NCBI GenBank assembly: GCA_947488295.1
Contig: CANKYU010000006.1
Location: 124,001 to 188,000 of the forward strand
Source of the DNA: an uncultured Anderseniella sp.
GTDB lineage: Bacteria; Pseudomonadota; Alphaproteobacteria; Rhizobiales; Aestuariivirgaceae
DNA: 64,000 nt
Direction of reading: 5' to 3'
Position 1 is the stretch's first letter; every line of letters begins with the position of its first letter. The notes under the pieces were generated by a model. It saw nothing but the letters and a program-made list of their open reading frames with translations. It had not been told where the DNA came from and searched no databases. Of this stretch, positions 43,674 through 50,125 are shown piece after piece. The translations under genes were made by a program, and so were the position numbers.

Positions 43674-46600
43674 TCAGCTACACCCGCTCGTTGATCCACA
43701 AGTATCGCACTTCATGCAGGTGCCGTTGCGCAGCAGGGTGAAGTTGCCGCATTCGCCGCAGCTGTCGCCTTCATAGCCCTTCATGCGTGCCTCGACCCGG
43801 CGTTCGGCTTCGGTTTTCACCTGACCGTCTGAATCGATGTCCAGTGGCGTAACCGCCTCTTCGACCGGCTGCAGGCTGGCTTCGACGGCCATCTCCACTG
43901 CCACATCAAGAGCAGCTGCTCCGTCTGCCACGTAGGCTGCCTCGATGCGTGACTGGCTGGCGGCGACCGGGTTGGCCACGGCGGCCGAGGTCAGGCTGTT
44001 CGGCATCATGAACACATTGTCGGACAGCTTCTGGCGTGTGTAGCCGGACGACGCCACCGCCATGGCCGGCATGCCGCCTGGAGGACATGGTGCAGCACCC
44101 GTCCTGCCTTCGTCTTCGCCCTTGCCCATGGCATCGAAGCGGATGTCGGCAGGCTCCACATGAGCCAGGTCGTTGCGGCTCAGATAGGACACGGCCAGTT
44201 CGCGGAACACATAGTCGAGGATCGACGTGGCATTCTTGATGGCTTCATTGCCCTGGACCTGACCAGCCGGCTCAAACCGGGTAAAGGTGAACGCCTCGAC
44301 ATACTCATCCAGCGGCACGCCATATTGCAGGCCGAGCGATACCGCGATGGCGAAGTTGTTCATCATGGCGCGGAACGCAGCGCCTTCCTTGTGCATGTCG
44401 ATGAAGATCTCGCCGAGCTTGCCGTCGTCATATTCACCGGTGCGCAGATAGACCTTGTGCCCGCCGACAATTGCCTTCTGGGTATAGCCCTTGCGCCGTT
44501 GTGGCAGCTTTTCACGCTCGCGCGCGATGACCTTTTCGATGACCTTCTCAACCACCTTTTCCACCCGCTGTGTCTGCGGCATGGCGGCGATCTGATCGGC
44601 CATGTCATCGGCGTCCTCGTCTTCATCCTCGATCAGGGCCGCGTTGAGCGGCTGGCTGAGCTTGGAGCCGTCGCGGTAAAGCGCATTGGCTTTCAGGGCC
44701 AGCTTCCAAGACAGCATGTAGGCTGCCTGGCAGTCCTCTACGGTCGCCTCGTTCGGCATGTTGATGGTCTTCGAAATTGCGCCTGAAATGAACGGCTGGG
44801 CCGCCGCCATCATGCGGATGTGGCTGTCGACCGACAGATAGCGCTTGCCGAGACGGCCGCACGGATTGGCGCAGTCGAAGACGGGAAGATGCTCATCCTT
44901 TAGTTCCGGCGCGCCTTCCAGCGTCATGGCACCGCAGACGAACACGTTGGCGGCTTCAATGTCTGCCTTGGCAAAACCGAGGTGGCTCAGCACGCAGAAG
45001 TTGAAGTCGTCCAGCTGCTCAGCGGAGATGCCGAGCGTCTTGGTGCAGAACTCCTCGCCCAGCGTCCACTTGTTGAACACGAACTTGATATCGAAGGCGG
45101 AAGCCAGGCCGTCTTCGACGATCTGCAGTTCCTTGGACGTGAAGCCCTTGGCTTTCAGCGTCTCATGGTTGATGGCAGGTGCGCCCGACAGCGTGCCGTT
45201 GCCGACGGCATACTTGATGATGCCCTCGATCTGGGCTTCGCTGTAACCCAGTGTGTGCAGGGCTGCTGGTACGGCGCGGTTGATGATCTTGAAGTAACCG
45301 CCGCCGGCCAGCTTCTTGAATTTTACAAGGGCAAAGTCAGGCTCGATGCCGGTGGTGTCGCAGTCCATCACCAGGCCGATGGTACCGGTCGGCGCGATCA
45401 CCGTGGCCTGCGCATTGCGGTAGCCGTGTTTGCTGCCAAGCTCAACAGCGCGGTCCCATGCAGCAACAGCGTGTGCCACCAGATCCTTGTCGGCGCAGTT
45501 GGCATGGTCAAGCGGTACCGGATTTACCGCCAGCTTCTGATAGCCTTGAGACGACCCGCGCGCGGCAAGCTGATGGTTCTTCATCACCCGCAGCATGGCT
45601 TTTGCGTTTTTCTTGTAGCCGGGGAAGGGGCCAAGCTCACCGGCCATTTCCGCCGACGTCGCGTAGGACACACCGGTCATGATGGCTGAGATGGCACCGC
45701 AGATGGCGCGGCCCTCATCTGAGTCATAGGAAATGCCGGACGTCATCAGCATGCCACCGATATTGGCAAAGCCGAGGCCGAGCGTGCGGTATTCATACGA
45801 CCGTTTGGCGATTTCCTTGGACGGGAACTGTGCCATCAGGACGGAGATTTCCAGCACCATGGTCCACAACCGCACACCGTGCTCAAATCCTTCGATGTCG
45901 AACTTCGAGTTTGACTTGTCGAGGAAGGTGAGCAGGTTCAGCGAGGCCAGGTTACAGGCCGTATCATCCAGGAACATGTATTCCGAACATGGGTTCGAGG
46001 CACGGATGTCGCCGGATGCCGGGCAGGTGTGCCAGTCATTGATGGTGGTGTGGAACTGGATGCCGGGATCGGCACAGGCCCAAGCCGCATTGCCGATCTT
46101 GCCCCACAGGTCGCCTGCATCGATGGTCTTGGCAACACCGTCTTGCAGGCGCCATTTCAGGTCCCAGGAAGACCCGTTTTCAACGGCCCGCAGGAACTCG
46201 TCGGTCACGCGCACCGAGTTGTTGGAATTCTGGCCGGATACCGTGCGGTAGGCTTCGCCGTCCCAGTCGGTGTCATAGGTGTCGAATTCGATTTCCTTGA
46301 AGCCTTGTGCTGCAAACTGCAGGACGCGCTTGATGTAGCTGTCAGGCACATGCGACTTGCGGGCATCCTTGATGGCGCGCTTCAGGGCAGGGTTCTTGGC
46401 AGGGTTGTAGCAGTCATCGCCGGGGCCGTCGCAGTTGACGCACGCCTTCATGATGATCTTGAGGTGCTGCTGGGTGACCTTGGAACCGGTAACAAGCGCT
46501 GCAACCTTTTCTTCTTCCTTCACCTTCCAGTCGATATAGGCCTCGATGTCGGGGTGATCGACGTCAACCACCACCATCTTGGCGGCGCGCCGCGTTGTGC

Positions 46601-47414
46601 CGCCGGACTTGATGGCGCCTGCGGCGCGATCACCGATTTTCAGGAAGCTCATCAGGCCGGACGACTTGCCGCCGCCTGACAAAGGCTCGTTCTCGCCGCG
46701 GATGAAGGAGAAGTTGGATCCGGTGCCGGAGCCGTATTTGAACAGCCGGGCTTCGCGCACCCAGAGGTCCATGATGCCGCCTTCATTGACCAGGTCGTCC
46801 GAGATCGACTGGATGAAGCAGGCATGCGGCTGCGGATGTTCATAGGACGATGTCGACTTGGTCAGCTTGCCGGTTTCAAAGTCGACATAGTGATGACCCT
46901 GGCCGGGACCGTCGATGCCATAGGCCCAGTGCAGGCCGGTGTTGAACCATTGCGGGCTGTTCGGCGCGCAGCGCTGGGTGGCCAGCATGTTGACCATCTC
47001 TTCATAAAACGCCAGCGCGTCTTCCTCGGCGTCGAAGTAGCCGCCTTTCCAGCCCCAGTAGGTCCAGGTGCCGGCCAGCCGGTTGAATACCTGTTGTGCT
47101 GACATTTCAGAGGAATAGCGCTCGTCTTCGGGCAGTTCTGCCAGGGCATCGCTGTCTTCTACCGAGCGCCACAGCCATGACGGCACGGAATTTTCCTCAA
47201 CCTTTTTCAGCCGTGCGGGGACACCGGCCTTGCGGAAGTATTTCTGCGCGATGATGTCTGAGGCAACCTGGCTCCAGGCTTTCGGGACTTCAATGTCCTT
47301 GAGCTGAAACACGATAGACCCGTCAGGGTTCTTGATTTCGCTGGTCGCCTTGCGAAACTCCACACCTGCATATGGACCCTTACCTTCGGCTGTAAAGCGC
47401 CGTTCTACCCGCAT
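43674..47414 (-). CDS. nrdJ: Adenosylcobalamin-dependent (class II) ribonucleotide reductase
   Basis: Reduces ribonucleotides to deoxyribonucleotides using AdoCbl, so needs no oxygen or metal cofactor subunit. The 1246-residue product is the long alphaproteobacterial form. Visible: CAPNSPQWFNTGL, KYGSGTGSNFS, NPCSEYMFLDDTACNL (active-site Cys and Glu), APTGTIGLVMDCDTTGIEPD, and a Cys-rich C-terminus (CGECGNFTLLRNGTCMKCD) that passes electrons from thioredoxin. Start ATG 47414 has AAGGGGA upstream; a TTG lies five codons before. A long leader with DnaA and CtrA-like sites precedes it. Confidence 0.97.
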   Translation of the reverse strand: MRVERRFTAEGKGPYAGVEFRKATSEIKNPDGSIVFQLKDIEVPKAWSQVASDIIAQKYFRKAGVPARLKKVEENSVPSWLWRSVEDSDALAELPEDERYSSEMSAQQVFNRLAGTWTYWGWKGGYFDAEEDALAFYEEMVNMLATQRCAPNSPQWFNTGLHWAYGIDGPGQGHHYVDFETGKLTKSTSSYEHPQPHACFIQSISDDLVNEGGIMDLWVREARLFKYGSGTGSNFSFIRGENEPLSGGGKSSGLMSFLKIGDRAAGAIKSGGTTRRAAKMVVVDVDHPDIEAYIDWKVKEEEKVAALVTGSKVTQQHLKIIMKACVNCDGPGDDCYNPAKNPALKRAIKDARKSHVPDSYIKRVLQFAAQGFKEIEFDTYDTDWDGEAYRTVSGQNSNNSVRVTDEFLRAVENGSSWDLKWRLQDGVAKTIDAGDLWGKIGNAAWACADPGIQFHTTINDWHTCPASGDIRASNPCSEYMFLDDTACNLASLNLLTFLDKSNSKFDIEGFEHGVRLWTMVLEISVLMAQFPSKEIAKRSYEYRTLGLGFANIGGMLMTSGISYDSDEGRAICGAISAIMTGVSYATSAEMAGELGPFPGYKKNAKAMLRVMKNHQLAARGSSQGYQKLAVNPVPLDHANCADKDLVAHAVAAWDRAVELGSKHGYRNAQATVIAPTGTIGLVMDCDTTGIEPDFALVKFKKLAGGGYFKIINRAVPAALHTLGYSEAQIEGIIKYAVGNGTLSGAPAINHETLKAKGFTSKELQIVEDGLASAFDIKFVFNKWTLGEEFCTKTLGISAEQLDDFNFCVLSHLGFAKADIEAANVFVCGAMTLEGAPELKDEHLPVFDCANPCGRLGKRYLSVDSHIRMMAAAQPFISGAISKTINMPNEATVEDCQAAYMLSWKLALKANALYRDGSKLSQPLNAALIEDEDEDADDMADQIAAMPQTQRVEKVVEKVIEKVIAREREKLPQRRKGYTQKAIVGGHKVYLRTGEYDDGKLGEIFIDMHKEGAAFRAMMNNFAIAVSLGLQYGVPLDEYVEAFTFTRFEPAGQVQGNEAIKNATSILDYVFRELAVSYLSRNDLAHVEPADIRFDAMGKGEDEGRTGAAPCPPGGMPAMAVASSGYTRQKLSDNVFMMPNSLTSAAVANPVAASQSRIEAAYVADGAAALDVAVEMAVEASLQPVEEAVTPLDIDSDGQVKTEAERRVEARMKGYEGDSCGECGNFTLLRNGTCMKCDTCGSTSGCS

Positions 47415-47427
47415 TGTATTCCCCTTC

Positions 47428-47446
47428 AAAGCAGCCTATCTGCTTT
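47428..47446 (-). promoter_or_regulatory. Hairpin next to the nrdJ ribosome-binding site
   Basis: AAAGCAG / CTGCTTT (47428-47434 with 47440-47446, 5-base loop) ends immediately before the AAGGGGA ribosome site of nrdJ. It could tune translation initiation. Confidence 0.35.
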
Positions 47447-47453
47447 CAATTGA

Positions 47454-47516
47454 TCAAGTTGTTGTTTTCATGCGCTTTTCAGCGATCTCTTTGTTCTTAC
47501 GCGCCCTTACAGACAT
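47454..47516 (-). CDS. Possible 20-residue leader peptide of nrdJ
   Basis: An open frame in the nrdJ leader coding for M-S-V-R-A-R-K-N-K-E-I-A-E-K-R-M-K-T-T-T, ending 40 bases before nrdJ. Rich in Lys/Arg and ending in three Thr. There is no good ribosome site, so it may be chance. Confidence 0.2.
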   Translation of the reverse strand: MSVRARKNKEIAEKRMKTTT

Positions 47517-47589
47517 GACTTCACAGCAAAGCTCTGCCTTGACGCGTATCCGGCTTCCCAGCCCGTACGCACAAGATGCAGCTTCCCCG

Positions 47590-47680
47590 TTTGGATAGTG
47601 CGGTATTACTCCGCTTTACCCATCGTTAGACGTTGGAGTTCGGTAACTAAAATTACCTTGGGGATGGCCCTAACTCCGAG
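47590..47680 (-). other. Potentially structured part of the nrdJ leader RNA
   Basis: Nested complementarity: GGAGTT (47635-47640) with AACTCC (47672-47677) enclosing GGTAA / TTACC (47642-47646 with 47653-47657), next to GCGG-TATTACT-CCGC (about 47600-47614). It lies within the ~290-base leader from the predicted promoter. No cobalamin riboswitch core (B12 box, GCCACTG) is seen. Confidence 0.35.
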
Positions 47681-47710
47681 CCGTCCCATGCCCCGTTCCC
47701 ATGCACATGA

Positions 47711-47739
47711 ATGTAGTGCCGATTGCGGGGTCTCGTCAA
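47711..47739 (-). promoter_or_regulatory. Predicted nrdJ promoter
   Basis: On the minus strand TTGACG (47739-47734), exactly 17 bases, then CTACAT (47716-47711), close to the alphaproteobacterial TTGAC-N17-CTATAT consensus. Transcription would begin near 47704, giving a ~290-base leader. Confidence 0.6.
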
Positions 47740-47750
47740 TACCTAGTGTG

Positions 47751-47765
47751 TTAACGAAACCTTAC
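47751..47765. promoter_or_regulatory. CtrA-like half-match next to the nrdJ -35
   Basis: TTAA-N7-TTAC, one base from the TTAA-N7-TTAA core, sitting 12 bases upstream of the predicted nrdJ -35 element. Confidence 0.35.
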
Positions 47766-47777
47766 CACAACATATAG

Positions 47778-47808
47778 TATCCACAGACTTGACAGGTTCT
47801 GTGGATAA
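47778..47808. promoter_or_regulatory. Pair of inverted DnaA boxes upstream of nrdJ
   Basis: TGTGGATAA at 47800-47808 is the exact complement of the perfect DnaA box TTATCCACA. GTATCCACA at 47778-47786 matches 8/9 in the opposite orientation. Together they form an inverted pair (CCACAGA / TCTGTGG) 40-70 bases upstream of the predicted nrdJ -35. Confidence 0.6.
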
Positions 47809-47971
47809 CCGGAGATAGCCACGATTCGCCCCTGAACCTCAACGATTCCGCGGCATTGCGGCAGATCATATCCATAGATATTTGCCGTCACGCGATCGTC
47901 ATGGTTCTGAGCACCGGGTTAACACCGCCGGATATGGTGTCGGTTACATTTCAAGCCGGGGAAGTTTTTGG

Positions 47972-47987
47972 TTAACGATAGGTTAAC
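47972..47987 (+). promoter_or_regulatory. Consensus CtrA box between nrdJ and the 33-residue membrane protein
   Basis: TTAA (47972-47975), seven bases, TTAAC (47983-47987): the full CtrA consensus. It lies 201 bases before the small gene at 48188 and 230 bases upstream of the nrdJ promoter; it could serve either. Confidence 0.55.
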
Positions 47988-48187
47988 GCCAGAGGACTCA
48001 GGGTTGCTTTGGCTGTTCAAAATACACCTATAAGTTGCGTCGAGGGTTTCAATCACGAGAATCAGGCGAGTGGCCGGAAATCGGAATGCTCAATGGTTTC
48101 ACCGGATTGATCTGGATCAACACGTATTTTCGTCACCAGCAACACACTCTTCATCGGATCAGATGTCTGAGCAACGGAGATGAAGAC

Positions 48188-48289
48188 ATGACAACCTATG
48201 AGCAATTGTATCTCGCTATGGTCATCATTGCTTTTGTATCGTTTGGGATCGTGCTGGCGACCATGTCCTATCGTCAGGGGAAAAAATAG
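48188..48289 (+). CDS. 33-residue single-pass membrane protein
   Basis: Starts M-T-T-Y-E-Q-L-Y, continues with a ~20-residue hydrophobic helix (L-A-M-V-I-I-A-F-V-S-F-G-I-V-L-A) and ends in a basic tail S-Y-R-Q-G-K-K, predicting N-out/C-in topology. An ACGGAGATG ribosome region lies about nine bases upstream. Longer in-frame upstream starts read through noncoding-looking sequence. Function unknown. Confidence 0.6.
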   Translation: MTTYEQLYLAMVIIAFVSFGIVLATMSYRQGKK

Positions 48290-48341
48290 CGTTCCGGGCA
48301 GCCGTTTCGGCATGCCTTTACAGCGATGCAGGGCAGGTGGG

Positions 48342-48800
48342 TCAGTCGATGGCCGGATAGACACCGGCCTTCTTCACCGTCCCATAAGCAAAGCTGGTGT
48401 CGATTGACCCTATGCCGCCAATGGGATGCAGCCGCTTGCGCACGAATTTCTCATAATCGTCGAGATCTGCCACCACGACGCGCAACAGGTAATCCGAAAC
48501 GCCGGTCATCACATAGCATTCCAGCACTTCATCGATGGCCCTGACCTGGTTCTCGAAGTGCTGAACCACATCTTCGGTGTGTTTTTCCAGACTGACGCGA
48601 ACAAACACGTTGACCGGCAGGCCGTAGGCTCTGGCGTCCACGTTCACGCTATATCCGCGAATGGCCCCGCTGGCCTCAAGGTTTCGCAGTCTTCTCAGGC
48701 ACGGCGACGGCGACAGGTTCACCTCCGCTGCCAGGTCCTGGTTGGTCATGCGGCCGTCGCGTTGCAATGCACGAATGATTTGACGATCTTTCGGGTCCAT
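48342..48800 (-). CDS. mdeR: Lrp/AsnC-family regulator, MdeR-like
   Basis: A 152-residue feast/famine regulator: N-terminal HTH (DRQIIRALQRDGRMTNQDLA, LSPSPCLRRLRNLEASGAI) and C-terminal RAM effector domain (VNVFVRVSLEKH, CYVMTGVSDYLLRVVVADL). Start ATG 48800 is fixed by GGAGAG upstream and family length. Divergent from methionine gamma-lyase, matching the mdeR-mdeA-mdeB locus of Pseudomonas putida, where the Lrp-type MdeR activates methionine breakdown. The effector is inferred, not shown. Confidence 0.88.
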   Translation of the reverse strand: MDPKDRQIIRALQRDGRMTNQDLAAEVNLSPSPCLRRLRNLEASGAIRGYSVNVDARAYGLPVNVFVRVSLEKHTEDVVQHFENQVRAIDEVLECYVMTGVSDYLLRVVVADLDDYEKFVRKRLHPIGGIGSIDTSFAYGTVKKAGVYPAID

Positions 48801-48812
48801 TTCGCTCTCCAA

Positions 48813-48852
48813 ATTGGCATATAATTCCAATAAATAGAGTATTATTGGCATA
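48813..48852. promoter_or_regulatory. Probable Lrp-type operator between mdeR and mdeA
   Basis: Direct repeats ATTGGCATA at 48813-48821 and 48844-48852, exactly 31 bases apart (about three helical turns), enclosing an inverted repeat CCAATA / TATTGG (48827-48832 with 48843-48848). The region is A+T-rich, as Lrp-family sites are. Confidence 0.5.
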
Positions 48853-48916
48853 AATAGCAATATCTGGCCTGACGGACTCACATATGCTTGCCCGAATTCA
48901 AACATCGGAGGCTATT

Positions 48917-50122
48917 ATGAATTCATCGTCCAGGAGCTTTTCAACACGGGCAATTCACCATGGCTATGAACCAGCTGATAATGAAGGTGCCCTGACGCCG
49001 CCGCTGCACCTGACATCGACATTCGCGTTCGATACTGCTGAAGCCGGTGGTGAGATGTTCAGCGGGGACCGGCAGGGGCATATCTACTCGCGCATCTCAA
49101 ACCCCACACTTGACCTGCTGGAGCGGCGGATTGCCGACCTCGAAGAGGCCGAGGCAGGACTGGCTCTCGCGTCTGGCATGGGAGCGATCTCGGCCACCCT
49201 GTGGACCCTGGTCGCACCCGGCGACGAGATCATTGTCGACAAGACGCTGTATGGCTGCACTTTCTCGTATCTGCAGCACGGACTGGGCAAGTTCGGCGTC
49301 ACCATCACCCATGTGGATATGACCGATCCGGACAATCTCATCGGCGCGATCAGCGATAAAACCAAAGTGGTTTACTTCGAAACCCCGGCCAATCCCAACA
49401 TGCGGCTTGTCGACATAGAACGTGTGTCGGAAATTGCACACAACGCAGACGCTGTGGTTGTGGTCGACAATACCTACGCTACACCCTATCTGACCCGTCC
49501 GGTCACGCTGGGCGCGGATCTGGTGGTGCATTCGGCCACAAAGTATCTCGGTGGACATGGCGACGTGGTCGCAGGACTTGTTGTTGGAAGCGCCGGGATG
49601 ATCAGCGAAATCCGCATGTTCGGGATGAAGGACATGACCGGCGCCGTCATGGCGCCGTTCAATGCCATGTTGATCCTGCGCGGTATCAAGACCCTGGAAT
49701 TGCGCATGGACCGGCATTGCCAGAGTGCCATGACTGTTGCCCGCATGCTGGATGAAAACCCTGCGATCACAAAGGTTTATTATCCCGGCTTGCCCGGATT
49801 TGGCCAGCATGAACTGGCCTGCAGGCAGATGTCCGGCTTTGGCGGCATGATTGCCTTTGAACTGGAAGGCGGTCTTGATGCGGGGCGGGCGCTGATGAAC
49901 CGACTGCAGATGATCAGGCGTGCGGTGTCGCTGGGTGATACGGAAACCCTGATCCAGCATCCCGCCAGCATGACGCATTCCACCTATACAGCGGAAGAAC
50001 GTATGGTGCATGGTATCAGCGATGGCCTTGTCCGTCTGTCGATCGGCCTTGAGGGTGTCGACGATATACTGGCGGATCTCGAGCAGGCCTTGCCGGGCAA
50101 CACCAATGTGAAAGCTGCGTAG
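48917..50122 (+). CDS. mdeA: L-methionine gamma-lyase
   Basis: PLP enzyme splitting methionine into methanethiol, ammonia and 2-oxobutyrate. 401 residues. The gamma-lyase-specific Cys114 is present in TLYGCTFSY, distinguishing it from cystathionine gamma-synthases, and Lys209 in VVHSATKYLGGHGD binds PLP. Family marks: TRAIHHGYEP at the N-terminus and SLGDTETLIQHPASMTHSTY near the C-terminus. ATG 48917 has GGAGG upstream. mdeB follows after three bases. Confidence 0.94.
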   Translation: MNSSSRSFSTRAIHHGYEPADNEGALTPPLHLTSTFAFDTAEAGGEMFSGDRQGHIYSRISNPTLDLLERRIADLEEAEAGLALASGMGAISATLWTLVAPGDEIIVDKTLYGCTFSYLQHGLGKFGVTITHVDMTDPDNLIGAISDKTKVVYFETPANPNMRLVDIERVSEIAHNADAVVVVDNTYATPYLTRPVTLGADLVVHSATKYLGGHGDVVAGLVVGSAGMISEIRMFGMKDMTGAVMAPFNAMLILRGIKTLELRMDRHCQSAMTVARMLDENPAITKVYYPGLPGFGQHELACRQMSGFGGMIAFELEGGLDAGRALMNRLQMIRRAVSLGDTETLIQHPASMTHSTYTAEERMVHGISDGLVRLSIGLEGVDDILADLEQALPGNTNVKAA

Positions 50123-50125
50123 ACC

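Noticed and set aside
47430..47760. Cobalamin riboswitch before nrdJ
   Set aside because: The B12 box and conserved core were looked for on both strands and not found, although the leader is long and foldable.
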